Origin: Curvibacter microcysteis
GTDB taxonomy: Bacteria; Pseudomonadota; Gammaproteobacteria; Burkholderiales; Burkholderiaceae_C
Direction of reading: 5' to 3'
Assembly (NCBI RefSeq): GCF_028649455.1
Contig: NZ_JAQSIO010000001.1
Span: forward strand, 1 to 64,000
Length of the DNA stretch: 64,000 nt
The notes under the pieces are model-generated. The model was not told where the DNA came from. It worked only from the letters and a program-made list of their open reading frames with translations, and ran no database searches. Positions 54,375-63,967 of the stretch are shown piece by piece. Both the position numbers and the translations under genes were made by a program. The number at the start of each line of letters is the position of its first letter. Within the stretch, counting starts at the first letter, position 1.

Positions 54375-55835
54375 TCAGGCAGTACCGCCCACCGTCATGC
54401 CATCGATGCGCAAAGTGGGCTGCCCCACGCCAACCGGCACACTCTGCCCCTCTTTGCCGCAAGTGCCGACACCGCTGTCCAAACGCATGTCGTTGCCGAT
54501 CATGCTGACGCGGGTCAGGGCGTCCGGGCCATTGCCCACCAGGGTGGCGCCCTTGACTGGGTATTGGATCTTGCCGTTTTCGACCCAGAAGGCTTCGCTG
54601 GCAGAGAACACGAACTTGCCCGAGGTGATGTCCACCTGACCTCCCCCGAAGTTGGTGGCGTACAAGCCCTTCTTGATGCTGGCCACGATTTCCTCGGGCG
54701 CCTTGTCGCCACCCAGCATGTAGGTGTTGGTCATGCGCGGCATGGGCACATGGGCGTAGCTTTCGCGGCGGCCATTGCCCGTGGGGGCCACGCCCATCAG
54801 GCGGGCGTTCATCGAGTCCTGGATGTAGCCCTTGAGGATGCCGTCTTCAATCAGCACGTTGCGCTGGCTGGCATGACCTTCGTCGTCCACATTGAGCGAG
54901 CCGCGGCGGTCCGCCAGGGTGCCGTCGTCGAGCACGGTGACCCCCTTGGCGGCCACGCGCTGGCCAATGCGGCCACTGAAAGCGCTCGAGCCCTTGCGGT
55001 TGAAGTCGCCCTCCAAGCCGTGACCAATCGCTTCGTGCAACAACACACCAGGCCAGCCCGGGCCGAGAACCACGGTCAGCTCGCCAGCCGGCGCGGGGCG
55101 TGACTCCAGGTTCGTCAACGCGGCCTTGACCGCATCGGTGACGTAGCCGTCGATGATCGCGTCGTCAAAATAGGCCAGGCCAAACCGCCCCCCACCGCCG
55201 CCCGAGCCCACCTCACGGCGGCCGTTTTGTTCGGCGATCACCGTCACCGACAAACGCACCAGCGGACGCACATCGGCGGCCAAGGTGCCGTCGGCTCGGG
55301 CCACCAGCACCACGTCGTATTCACCGGCCAGACCGGCCATGACCTGCACCACGCGCGGGTCACGCGCTCGGGCCAGTTGCTCGACCTTCTCCAGCAGGCG
55401 CACTTTGGCCGTGCTGTCCATGGTGGCGATGGGGTCCAGGCCTGGATAGAGCGAACGGCTGGCCGCGACCTTGCGGCTGGCCGCCTTGACGCGGGCACCG
55501 CCGCCCAGGCCCGAGATGGTGCGCACCGTGCGGGCAGCATCCAACAAGGACTCCAGAGAAATGTCATCGGAATAGGCAAATGCGGTCTTCTCGCCACTCA
55601 CCGCACGCACACCCACGCCCTGGTCGATGCTGAAGGAGCCCGTTTTGACGATGCCCTCTTCGAGGCTCCAGCCTTCGGCGCGGGTGTACTGGAAGTACAG
55701 ATCGGCGTCATCCACCCGATGGGCTCGGATCTCGGCCAAGGCTTTGGACAAATGGGTTTCGTCCAGGCCAAAGGGTTCGAGCAGCAGTTGCTTGGCGATC
55801 GCCAGGCGTTCGAGGGTGGGTTCGCGTGAAATCAT
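54375..55835 (-). CDS. tldD: Metalloprotease TldD
   Basis: 486 aa. Partner of TldE/PmbA in degrading unfolded or modified peptides. The zinc motif HEAIGHGLEGDF, 'GWPGVLLHEA' and the C-terminal 'GICGKEGQ'-like 'GTCGKEGQSVPVGVGQPTLRIDGMTVGG' identify the family. The start is the first ATG with family-like length. tldE is not in the window. Confidence 0.96.
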   Translation of the reverse strand: MISREPTLERLAIAKQLLLEPFGLDETHLSKALAEIRAHRVDDADLYFQYTRAEGWSLEEGIVKTGSFSIDQGVGVRAVSGEKTAFAYSDDISLESLLDAARTVRTISGLGGGARVKAASRKVAASRSLYPGLDPIATMDSTAKVRLLEKVEQLARARDPRVVQVMAGLAGEYDVVLVARADGTLAADVRPLVRLSVTVIAEQNGRREVGSGGGGGRFGLAYFDDAIIDGYVTDAVKAALTNLESRPAPAGELTVVLGPGWPGVLLHEAIGHGLEGDFNRKGSSAFSGRIGQRVAAKGVTVLDDGTLADRRGSLNVDDEGHASQRNVLIEDGILKGYIQDSMNARLMGVAPTGNGRRESYAHVPMPRMTNTYMLGGDKAPEEIVASIKKGLYATNFGGGQVDITSGKFVFSASEAFWVENGKIQYPVKGATLVGNGPDALTRVSMIGNDMRLDSGVGTCGKEGQSVPVGVGQPTLRIDGMTVGGTA

Positions 55836-55909
55836 CCGGCCATTTTAGGCCGCAGCCAATGCCCGCTGCAGCCACAAGGCCGCCCCGAGGCGGTGGCCCC
55901 CGCAACGAA

Positions 55910-56032
55910 CCACACGCCAGTGGGGGAGCGTGGGGGCCAGATCCAGCCGCCGCCAGGCCGCCCCAAGGCGGCTGGGGCCCCCTCGGGGGGCAGCGACCCA
56001 CACGCCAGTGGGGGAGCGTGGGGGCCAGATCC
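55910..56032. repeat. Dispersed GC-rich repeat, copy 2, with 35-bp direct repeats
   Basis: A 35-base sequence occurs at 55910-55944 and again, identical, at 55998-56032 (period 88). Between them lies the inverted repeat CCAGCCGCC...GGCGGCTGG also found at 19249. The second 35-base copy ends exactly at the base before the rodA stop codon. The block fills the spacer between tldD and rodA. Confidence 0.85.
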
Positions 56033-57187
56033 TTACGTCGGCACCAAACGCTTGGCGCGCGCCACGGACATCAAAATGCCCAGCCCCATGCCCAAGGTGA
56101 CCATGGCCGTGCCACCATAACTGATGAAGGGCAAGGGGACGCCCACCACGGGCAGGATGCCGCTCACCATGCCCATGTTCACAAATGCGTAGGTGAAAAA
56201 AATGAACGACATCGCCCCCGCCAGCAAGCGCGAGAACAAGGTGGGCGCGTCCAGCGCAATCATCAGGCCGCGCACGATCAAAAACAGAAAGGACGCGATC
56301 AGCAGCAAGTTGCCCAGCAGGCCGAACTCTTCGGAAAAGGCGGCAAAGATGAAGTCGGTGGTGCGCTCCGGGATGAACTCCAGGTGGGTCTGGGTGCCCG
56401 CCATGAACCCTTTGCCAAACACCCCGCCCGAGCCGATCGCGATCATGCCCTGGATGATGTGAAACCCTTTACCCAGGGGGTCGCGCGTGGGATCCAGCAA
56501 GGTGCAAATGCGCTGCTGTTGGTAGTCGTGCAGCACCGGCCAGCGAACGCCATCCGCACACAGGCGCGGCTCAAACCAGACGATCAGTGCAATGCCGATC
56601 ACGCCCAGCAGCATGGGCGGCAAAATCAAGCGCCAGCTCAGCCCCGCAAAAAAGATCACCGACAGACCCGAGGCCAGCACCAGCAGGGCGGTGCCCAGGT
56701 CGGGTTGCTTCATGATCAGACCGACCGGGATCAGCAGCAAGCCGCCAGCGGCCAGAAAATCCAGCGGGCGCAATTGGCCCTCGCGGCGCTGAAACCACCA
56801 GGCCAACATCAAGGGCATGGCGATTTTCAAAATCTCACTGGGCTGAATCACCACCCCCAGGTTGAGCCAACGCTTGGCCCCCTTTTTGGTCAGGCCAAAC
56901 ACGGCCACCGCGACCAGCAAGGCCACCCCGGTCAGGTACAAGGGCACGGCAAAACTCATCAAGCGCTGTGGCGGGATCTGCGCCACCACAAACAAGATAC
57001 CGCCCGCGATCACCATGTTGCGCGCGTGGTCGACGAAGCGCGTGCCATGGTCAAAGCCCGACGAATACATGGTCAGCAAGCCCGCGCACACCAGCATGAA
57101 AACGGCAAATGCCAGCGGCCCATCGAAGCCCTGGAACAAGGGGATCAGGCGCTGGCGCAGGGAGGGCTTTTCAAAGACGGCGGACAT
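56033..57187 (-). CDS. rodA: Rod-shape peptidoglycan polymerase RodA
   Basis: 384 aa with about ten transmembrane segments. SEDS-family glycosyltransferase that makes the side-wall glycan with a class B PBP. Conserved loops seen are 'GAKRWLNLGVVIQPSEILKI', 'KQPDLGTALL', 'HLEFIPERTTDFIFAAFSEEFG' and 'GVPLPFISYGGT'. mrdA (PBP2), often just upstream, is not here; an HDOD gene takes that place. Confidence 0.96.
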   Translation of the reverse strand: MSAVFEKPSLRQRLIPLFQGFDGPLAFAVFMLVCAGLLTMYSSGFDHGTRFVDHARNMVIAGGILFVVAQIPPQRLMSFAVPLYLTGVALLVAVAVFGLTKKGAKRWLNLGVVIQPSEILKIAMPLMLAWWFQRREGQLRPLDFLAAGGLLLIPVGLIMKQPDLGTALLVLASGLSVIFFAGLSWRLILPPMLLGVIGIALIVWFEPRLCADGVRWPVLHDYQQQRICTLLDPTRDPLGKGFHIIQGMIAIGSGGVFGKGFMAGTQTHLEFIPERTTDFIFAAFSEEFGLLGNLLLIASFLFLIVRGLMIALDAPTLFSRLLAGAMSFIFFTYAFVNMGMVSGILPVVGVPLPFISYGGTAMVTLGMGLGILMSVARAKRLVPT

Positions 57188-57247
57188 GCCGCGATTATCG
57201 GCCCTGCGCCGCTGGCTCGCCCAGGCTCGCCCGGATCGTCAGGCCGT

Positions 57248-59329
57248 TCAACGGCTTTGCCGTTGCCGAAACAGGGCCAACAAAAGCTGCCCCAGCTGCT
57301 GCAGCAATTCGCGCGACCCTGGGTCGATCATCAGGCGCTCGGACTCACCCACATCCGCATAGAGCAGCGCAAACACCGCATCACGGTGCACCAGGGGCAG
57401 CAGCCAGAAGCCGGCGGGCCGAAACTGCTCACGCAGCCACGCAGGCAGCCGAGCCTGGGTACCGGGCTCGAAAGCGTCCTGCACCCAAAGCTGGCGGCCT
57501 TGGTGGCAAGCCGTGGCCAACACATCGATCGAGCCAGCGCCCAAATCCACCCGAAACGCCGTCTGCAAGCTGGCCACGCCCAGGCCTTGCGCATGGCGTG
57601 CAGACAACACCGGCACAGCCGCTTCTCGCAGACAAAACAAGACCCGGTCTGCCCCCAGGGCTTGCTGCAGGCCCGCCACGCTGAGCTTGATGCCCTCCGC
57701 CAGGCTCAGGCCTTGGGCGGAGACCTCTTGCAAGCGTTGGGACAGGGCTTTGAGCGCCTCATGCTGGCGGGCCATGCGGGCCGCCCGTGCCTGCAGATCG
57801 CGGGCCCCGTCGGCGTCGGGGCGGCGGGTCAGGGATGGCGCCAGCGCCGGGGTGGCCACCGCAGGCGCCAGCGGCGCTGGGCGAGACGCCACGGGCACCG
57901 TCTCCGCCAAAGGTGCGGGGGCCGAAGCCGCTCCACGCTCGCGGGGCAGCACGGGTGGCGTCGCTGCGGGCTGCTTGGGTGAGGCCGGGACCGCCTGGGC
58001 CAAAGCAGCCTGGCCAGCCGACGCCCCCTGCGCAGGGACCGCGCTCAGCGAGCCCAAGGGCCGGGTCAAGGCCACCGTGGTCCCTGCCGGCAAGCCCATG
58101 GCCTCGGCCAGGGACTTCAGACGGGTTTGCGCGTGCACCACCGCATCGGCAAAGTCCTCGGGGGCCAAACCCAGCACGCGGGCATAGCGGTCGGTCACGG
58201 CTTTGACGCGCACCGCGGTGTCACCACCACCCGGCTCGATCAGGGCCGACGTGATTTCGTTGGCCGCCACCGCCAGCCAGCGCAGGTACTCGCGGGCGGC
58301 CTGCGGCCGGCGCGTCGGTGGGCGACCGAAAGGCCGCCGCATGCAATACAGGATGTCCTCGGGCAGGCCCCAGCTGCGCGCCACCCCTGTGCCAAAGTCT
58401 TCGTCACTGAGGCCCAGCAAGTGCACAAAAGCACTGGACTCGCCACCGGAAAAACGGCCATCGATCAGGGCCTGCTCGATCTGGGCCGCTTCTGCCGGGA
58501 AGTAAAAGCCGGTCAGCAAACGCCCCAGGTTCTGGAACAAGGCGCCCAAAAAAGCGTCCTCGCGCACCTGCGCCACCGTGCACAGCTCGGCCGCCAGCGA
58601 ACCCGCCATCAAAGCGCGCAAAAACTGCGCCTTGAGCTGCACGGCATGGGTCTGGTCAGGCATGTGCTCCAGCAGGCGCAGGCCCAGGGCCAGGTTGCGC
58701 ACCCCGTTGAAGCCAACCAGGCCCACGGCGCGCGACACCGTGGTCACCATGCCGCTGACCTGGGCGTATTGCGCGCTGTTGACCAGGCGCAGCAGCTGCT
58801 GGGTCAAGGCGACGTCGTGCAGCACCTCGCGCGTCAGATCCTCCAAGCTGTCGTCGTCCGAGTTGGCCACCTTGAGGATGCGGCCCATGGCGCTGGACAA
58901 GGCCGGGAAGTCGCCCTGGCGGCGCATGCGCGCGAGCAAGGTCTCCAGCGTGCGTGCTGCTGGCGTTCCGGCCCAGGCCGACAAGGCCTCCTTGAAGCCA
59001 TCGACATGGGCGAAACGGTCCTCGGGCTGCAGGCTCAGGGCGCGGCTGATCTGGGCTTGTAACGGGGGATCGATGTTGCGGCCCCAGTCCTCCGGCAGGT
59101 CGTGGTAGCGGCGCTCCAGGGCATCGGGCGAGCAATCAGCGGCCCGCTGGGCCGAGGCCTGGCCGCTGAGCATTTCTGCCAACAGCACCCCGGCCGCAAA
59201 CACGCCCTCCTCGGGCTGCTCGGCCAAGGCGGGCGCGGCCGGCCAAGCCAACACCGCCGCGACGGCCTCATGGGGCAGCAACCAGGCGCTGTCGGCCAGC
59301 GGGGCGGGGGCGGTGCTCGGGTCACGCAT
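57248..59329 (-). CDS. HDOD-GAF protein with N-terminal kinase remnant
   Basis: 693 aa. Residues 38-120 resemble the C-terminal end of a Ser/Thr kinase domain ('EEGVFAAGVLLAEMLSGQ', 'ISRALSLQPEDRFAHVDGFKEALSAW'). The P-loop, HRD and DFG motifs are absent and the upstream DNA belongs to a divergent gene. The kinase part is therefore truncated. An HDOD domain follows (about 138-340), then an Ala/Pro-rich linker (430-510) and a GAF-like domain (530-690). It is likely a signalling scaffold. It shares its promoter region with the YqiA-like gene. Confidence 0.85.
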   Translation of the reverse strand: MRDPSTAPAPLADSAWLLPHEAVAAVLAWPAAPALAEQPEEGVFAAGVLLAEMLSGQASAQRAADCSPDALERRYHDLPEDWGRNIDPPLQAQISRALSLQPEDRFAHVDGFKEALSAWAGTPAARTLETLLARMRRQGDFPALSSAMGRILKVANSDDDSLEDLTREVLHDVALTQQLLRLVNSAQYAQVSGMVTTVSRAVGLVGFNGVRNLALGLRLLEHMPDQTHAVQLKAQFLRALMAGSLAAELCTVAQVREDAFLGALFQNLGRLLTGFYFPAEAAQIEQALIDGRFSGGESSAFVHLLGLSDEDFGTGVARSWGLPEDILYCMRRPFGRPPTRRPQAAREYLRWLAVAANEITSALIEPGGGDTAVRVKAVTDRYARVLGLAPEDFADAVVHAQTRLKSLAEAMGLPAGTTVALTRPLGSLSAVPAQGASAGQAALAQAVPASPKQPAATPPVLPRERGAASAPAPLAETVPVASRPAPLAPAVATPALAPSLTRRPDADGARDLQARAARMARQHEALKALSQRLQEVSAQGLSLAEGIKLSVAGLQQALGADRVLFCLREAAVPVLSARHAQGLGVASLQTAFRVDLGAGSIDVLATACHQGRQLWVQDAFEPGTQARLPAWLREQFRPAGFWLLPLVHRDAVFALLYADVGESERLMIDPGSRELLQQLGQLLLALFRQRQSR

Positions 59330-59483
59330 GTCGCAAAATAGGAAGTGTCAAAGCGAAGGGGAGAGGTTCAGCCCAGCCAAAGCCAGTCCGACGGTCAGTT
59401 TAGGGCCTGTTGAGGCCGCCCAAGTGCCGATCAGCCCCTTTCCTGACCGGTGTTTTCTCCACCCCGCCCTTGCCAGGCCCCCC

Positions 59484-60083
59484 ATGCCCAACACGCCCCA
59501 CGCCACCACGCACCTGTTGTACCTGCACGGATTTCGCTCCTCCCCCCAATCGGCCAAGGCGCGCCAGATGGCCGAAGCCGTGCAAACACGGTACCCCCAT
59601 GTGCACTGGTGGTGCCCGCAGCTGCCCCCCTCGCCGCGCGCGGCGGTCGAGCTGCTGCGCCAGGGCCTGAGCCTTTGGCCGCATGAGTCGATGGCGGTGG
59701 TGGGCTCGTCCTTGGGCGGTTTTTATGCCTCCTGGGTGGCGCGTCAGACCGGGTGTCGCAGCGTGCTGATCAACCCGGCGGTGGACCCGGCGCGGGACTT
59801 GGCACGCTACATCGGCGAGCAAACTTTCTGGCACCAACCCGAAGCGCGCTTCTTCTTCGAGCCCCGCTACGTCGATGAACTGCGCGAACTGGCCCTGGAG
59901 GGCGAAGACACCCCGGGGCCGGAATTCGCCCTGATCGCCAAGGGCGACGAAGTCCTGGACTGGCGTGAAATGACCGCCCGCTACCCGCAAGCCCAACTCA
60001 CCCTGCTCGAAGGTGGGGACCATGCAGTGAGCGATTTCCACCAGCACCTGGACGCTGTATTGGCCTTTTTGCAGCTGGTCTGA
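59484..60083 (+). CDS. YqiA-like esterase
   Basis: 199 aa. UPF0227/YqiA-type alpha/beta hydrolase: 'LLYLHGFRSSPQSAKARQM' with the oxyanion region, nucleophile motif 'VVGSSLGGFYASWVA', Asp in 'AKGDEVLDWRE' and His in 'GGDHAVSDF'. Members hydrolyse short acyl esters; the natural substrate is unknown. The start MPNTPHATTHLL was chosen because the upstream extension is not conserved-looking. Confidence 0.9.
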   Translation: MPNTPHATTHLLYLHGFRSSPQSAKARQMAEAVQTRYPHVHWWCPQLPPSPRAAVELLRQGLSLWPHESMAVVGSSLGGFYASWVARQTGCRSVLINPAVDPARDLARYIGEQTFWHQPEARFFFEPRYVDELRELALEGEDTPGPEFALIAKGDEVLDWREMTARYPQAQLTLLEGGDHAVSDFHQHLDAVLAFLQLV

Positions 60084-60162
60084 GGGCCTGGTCCATGCGA
60101 CCTGCCAGGGCCGCCACCAGGGGCCGCGCCGGGTGGGCTCCGAGAATGGGACAATCAGGCCC

Positions 60163-62235
60163 ATGTATGCACTGTTTGATGAAGCCGGCAAATTTCAGGC
60201 CGGACGCGTTCTGTCGGAAGCGGAGAGCTCCCTGCAGGTGGAACTGGAATCCGGCAAACGGGTCAAGGTCAAGGCCGCCAACCTGCTGCTGAAGTTTGAC
60301 AAGCCCGCCCCGGCCGAGCTGATGGCCCAGGCGCAGGCCGCCGCCGACGGCATTGAGCTGGAACTGGCCTGGGAGTTCGCCCCCGAGGACGACTTCGGCT
60401 TTGCCGACCTGGCGCGCGACTACTTCAGCGAGCAAGCCACCCAAATCCAGCAGGTGGCCGCGCTGTTCCGACTGCACGACGCCCCCCACTATTTCCGCCG
60501 CGCCGGCAAGGGCCGCTACAAAAAGGCCCCGGCCGAAATCGTGCAGCAAGCCCTGCTGGCGATCGAGAAGAAGAAGCAGCAACTGCAGCAGATCGCCGAC
60601 TGGGCGGCCGCCCTGGGCCAGGGCGAGTGCCCAGCCGCCATCCGCGAGCAGCTCTACAAGATCCTGTTCCGCCCCGACAAGAACGCGCCTGAGTACAAGG
60701 CCGTGGTCGAGGCCTCACGCGCCACCCAGACTGCGCCGCTCGAGCTGCTGCGCCAGTCTGGCGCCATCGACTCGGCCTACCAGTTCCACTGGAAGCGCTT
60801 CCTGTTTGACAATTTCCCCAAGGGCACGGGCTTCCCGCCGCTGCAAGCGCCCGACATCACCGACGAGCTGCCCTTGGCCGAGGTCCAGGCCTACTCGATC
60901 GACGATTCGCAAACCACCGAAATCGACGATGCCCTGTCCGTTCAAGGCCTGGGCACGGGCCGCGTGACCCTGGGCGTGCACATTGCCGCCCCCGGCCTGG
61001 CGCTGGGCACGGGCACGCCCATCGACCAGGTGGCGCGCCACCGCCTGTCCACGGTCTACATGCCGGGCTACAAGATCACCATGCTGCCCGACGAGGTGGT
61101 GCAGCGCTACACCCTGGCCGAAGGCCGCGCCTGCCCCGCAGTGTCGCTGTACGTCACCTTTGACGAGGCCAGCCTGGAGGTGCAAGCCAGCGAGACCCGC
61201 CTGGAGCGAGTGCCCATGGCCGCCAACCTGCGCCATGACCAGCTCGACACCGTGGTCACCGAAGCCTGGCTGGAAAGCGACCAGCCCGAGCCCACCACCC
61301 TGCCCGGCGGCATGGACCACCGCACCATGGCCTTTTTGTTCCGCCTGGCCAAGGTGCTCAAGGGCCGACGCGAAGAAGTGCGCGGGAAGCCCGAGACCTT
61401 CAACCGCCCGGACTACAACTTCCGCCTGGTCGGCAACGAGGGCGCCGAGCCCACCGGCCAGGAAACCGTGCAGATCAGCGTGCGCCAGCGCGGCGCCCCA
61501 CTGGACCTGATCGTGGCCGAGGCCATGATCCTGGCCAACAGCACCTGGGGCCTGTGGCTGGCCGAATGCGGCGTGCCCGGCATCTACCGCAGCCAGGCCA
61601 GCCTGGCGCCCGGCGTCAAGGTGCGCATGGGCACCAAGGCCCAGCCGCACGCCGGCATCGGGGTCAAGGCCTATGCCTGGAGCACCTCGCCCCTGCGCCG
61701 CTACACCGACCTGGTCAACCAGTGGCAGATCATTGCCTGCGCCCGCCATGGCAAGACCGCGGCGCTGGCCGCGCCCTTCAAGCCCAAGGACGCTGAGCTG
61801 TTCTCCATCATCAGCGGCTTTGACGCCGCCTACAGCGCCTACAACGGCTACCAGGCCGGCATGGAGCGCTTCTGGACCCTCAAGTACGTGCAGCAAAACG
61901 GCCTGACCGAGCTGAACGCCACGGTGTTCAAGGAAGGCCCCAACGGCAGCGTGCTGGTGCGCGCCGACAGCCTGCCCCTGGTGCTGGCCGCCTCGGGCAT
62001 GAGCGGCCTGCCACGCGGTGCGCGGGTGCGCGTCAAGCTCGGCGAGATCGACGAGATCGCCCTCGACCTCACCGGCACCATCGTCGAGCGCCTGGATGCC
62101 GAGCTGCCGCTGGCGTCCGCCGACGAGGACGACGGTGAAGACGAGGCCGTGGCCGGCCCGATCGCGATTGCCGTGGATGTGAACGAAGCAGAGCCCACGG
62201 GCGGCGAGAATCGCCCCGATAATCCGGCCCCGTGA
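60163..62235 (+). CDS. RNase II/R-family exoribonuclease (RNB domain)
   Basis: 690 aa. Processive 3'-5' exoribonuclease. Catalytic acids of the RNB domain lie in 'YSIDDSQTTEIDDALSV'. 'HRLSTVYMPGYKITMLP', 'VAEAMILANSTWGLWLAE', 'AWSTSPLRRYTDLVNQWQ' and 'GFDAAYSAYNGYQ' are family blocks. A short C-terminal S1-like region ends in an acidic tail. It is smaller than RNase R and resembles the RNB proteins of betaproteobacteria located next to aroE. Its stop overlaps the GTG of the TonB-like gene. Confidence 0.93.
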   Translation: MYALFDEAGKFQAGRVLSEAESSLQVELESGKRVKVKAANLLLKFDKPAPAELMAQAQAAADGIELELAWEFAPEDDFGFADLARDYFSEQATQIQQVAALFRLHDAPHYFRRAGKGRYKKAPAEIVQQALLAIEKKKQQLQQIADWAAALGQGECPAAIREQLYKILFRPDKNAPEYKAVVEASRATQTAPLELLRQSGAIDSAYQFHWKRFLFDNFPKGTGFPPLQAPDITDELPLAEVQAYSIDDSQTTEIDDALSVQGLGTGRVTLGVHIAAPGLALGTGTPIDQVARHRLSTVYMPGYKITMLPDEVVQRYTLAEGRACPAVSLYVTFDEASLEVQASETRLERVPMAANLRHDQLDTVVTEAWLESDQPEPTTLPGGMDHRTMAFLFRLAKVLKGRREEVRGKPETFNRPDYNFRLVGNEGAEPTGQETVQISVRQRGAPLDLIVAEAMILANSTWGLWLAECGVPGIYRSQASLAPGVKVRMGTKAQPHAGIGVKAYAWSTSPLRRYTDLVNQWQIIACARHGKTAALAAPFKPKDAELFSIISGFDAAYSAYNGYQAGMERFWTLKYVQQNGLTELNATVFKEGPNGSVLVRADSLPLVLAASGMSGLPRGARVRVKLGEIDEIALDLTGTIVERLDAELPLASADEDDGEDEAVAGPIAIAVDVNEAEPTGGENRPDNPAP

Positions 62236-63092
62236 GCCCCCTCGCCTCTCTTCGTCGCCTGAGCACGCTGCAGATCACGCTGGCGCTGTCGCTGGCCGTG
62301 CACGCAGCGCTGCTGACGGTGCGCTTTGTCGACCCCGGCGCCTTCAACCGGGTGTTCCAGGACACGCCGCTGGAGGTGATCCTGGTCAACGCCAAGTCCA
62401 ATGCCCGACCTGACAAAGCCACCGCCATCGCCCAGGCCTCCCTGGCCGGTGGCGGCGAAGCCAGCCGCGGGCGCGCCACCTCCCCCTTGCCCAGCGCAGC
62501 GCTCAGCAGCGTCGGAGACACGCTCGAAGAGACCCAGCGCCAGCTCGCGGCGATGGAGCAGCAGCAGGCGCGCCTGCTGGCTGAAGTCCGCCGGCAGTTG
62601 GCGGCGCTGCCAGCGCCCCCCCCTGCGCGGGACAACACCCCGCAACCCGATACCGCCCAAGAAGAGAAGCGACGCCAACTCATCAAGCTGCTGGCGGAAA
62701 TCGAGCGCCGCGTGAACGAGGAAAACGCGCGTCCCAAGAAGCGATACATCAGTCCCGCCACCCGCGAAGAGGTCTACGCCACCTACTACGACCAACTGCG
62801 CCACAAGGTCGAAGACAAAGGCACGGAAAACTTCCCCGAACAAAACGGCAAGAAGCTGTATGGCGAACTCACCATGACCCTGACCATCGACGCCCAAGGC
62901 AAGCTGCTGGGCACGGAGATCGTGCAAAGCTCGGGCAATCGAACGCTGGACCGGCGTGCCGAGGCCATCGCCCGGTCGGCCCAGCCCTTTGGTGCCTTCA
63001 GCGCCGCGATGCGCCGGCAGGCCGATCAGATCGTGGTGGTGTCCCGCTTTCGCTTCACCCGCGACGAAACCCTGGAAGCCAAGGTCCAATAA
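62232..63092 (+). CDS. TonB-like energy transducer
   Basis: 286 aa. The start is GTG, overlapping the preceding stop (GTGA). One N-terminal transmembrane segment (about 13-30) leads to a long linker with a coiled coil (about 95-165) and a C-terminal TonB domain ('YYDQLRHKVEDKGTENFPEQNGKKLYGELTMTLTIDAQGKLLGTEIVQSSGNRTLDRRAEAI'). The linker is Glu/Gln-rich rather than Pro/Lys-rich. No exbBD gene is close, so the receptor it serves is unknown. Confidence 0.88.
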   Translation: MSPLASLRRLSTLQITLALSLAVHAALLTVRFVDPGAFNRVFQDTPLEVILVNAKSNARPDKATAIAQASLAGGGEASRGRATSPLPSAALSSVGDTLEETQRQLAAMEQQQARLLAEVRRQLAALPAPPPARDNTPQPDTAQEEKRRQLIKLLAEIERRVNEENARPKKRYISPATREEVYATYYDQLRHKVEDKGTENFPEQNGKKLYGELTMTLTIDAQGKLLGTEIVQSSGNRTLDRRAEAIARSAQPFGAFSAAMRRQADQIVVVSRFRFTRDETLEAKVQ

Positions 63093-63131
63093 CTTTCACC
63101 TCCCGGCCTGCTGGCGCAGGCCCGCATTGCC

Positions 63132-63962
63132 ATGAGCCAAGACACCTACTGCGTATTGGGCAACCCGGTTGAACACAGCCGCTCGCCCTGGATCCATGCC
63201 CGCTTTGCCGAGCTGACCGGCCAGGACCTGAGCTACGGCCGCCAGCGCATCGAACTGGGCCAATTTGCCCAGGACATCGCCGCCCTGCAAGCGGCGCAGT
63301 GCCGGGGTTGCAACGTCACGGTGCCCTTCAAGTTTGAAGCGGCTGAACTGGCCCAGCACCTGAGCCCACGCGCCCAACTGGCCGGGGCGGCCAACGTGCT
63401 GAGCCTGCGGGCCGACGGCATCCACGCGGACAACACCGACGGCATCGGCCTGGTCAAGGACATCGAACACAACGCAAACCGCCCCTTGGCGGGTCAGGAC
63501 GTGCTCCTGATCGGTGCCGGTGGCGCGGCCGCCGGGGTGCTGGGCCCCTTGCTGGACGCCCGCCCGGCCCGGCTGGTGGTGGTCAACCGCACGCATGCCA
63601 AGGCGCTGGACCTGGTGGCCCGCCACCAAACCCTGGCCGATCGCAACGGCTGCCAGCTCGAGGCCCCGCCCATCGACCAGATCAAAGGGGACTTTGCGGT
63701 GGTCATCAACGCCACGGCCAGCAGCTTGAGCGGCGCCGAGGTCCCCGTGCCCGCCAGCGTGCTGCGCCCGGGCAGCCTGGCACTGGACATGATGTACGGC
63801 CCGGCTGCCCAAGGCTTTTTGAGCTGGGCGGCCGCCCATGGCTCGCAAGGCCGCGATGGCCTGGGCATGCTGGTCGAACAGGCGGCCGAGGCGTTTGAGA
63901 TCTGGCGTGGCGTGCGTCCCCCCTCGGCCCAGGTGCTGGCCGAGTTGCGCGCCCTGCTCTGA
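63132..63962 (+). CDS. aroE: Shikimate dehydrogenase AroE
   Basis: 276 aa. NADP-dependent reduction of 3-dehydroshikimate in aromatic amino acid synthesis. All standard motifs are intact: 'GNPVEHSRSP' with the two Ser, 'VPFK' with the catalytic Lys, 'ADNTDGIG' and 'LIGAGGAAAG'. It contrasts with the divergent paralogue at 13270 and is the likely biosynthetic copy. Confidence 0.97.
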   Translation: MSQDTYCVLGNPVEHSRSPWIHARFAELTGQDLSYGRQRIELGQFAQDIAALQAAQCRGCNVTVPFKFEAAELAQHLSPRAQLAGAANVLSLRADGIHADNTDGIGLVKDIEHNANRPLAGQDVLLIGAGGAAAGVLGPLLDARPARLVVVNRTHAKALDLVARHQTLADRNGCQLEAPPIDQIKGDFAVVINATASSLSGAEVPVPASVLRPGSLALDMMYGPAAQGFLSWAAAHGSQGRDGLGMLVEQAAEAFEIWRGVRPPSAQVLAELRALL

Positions 63963-63967
63963 GCCGA

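Noticed and set aside
55826-57982. A 718-codon open frame on the plus strand
   Set aside because: It lies opposite tldD's start, rodA and part of the HDOD gene, is rich in Gln, Arg and His as antisense frames are here, and has no ribosome binding site or known motif.
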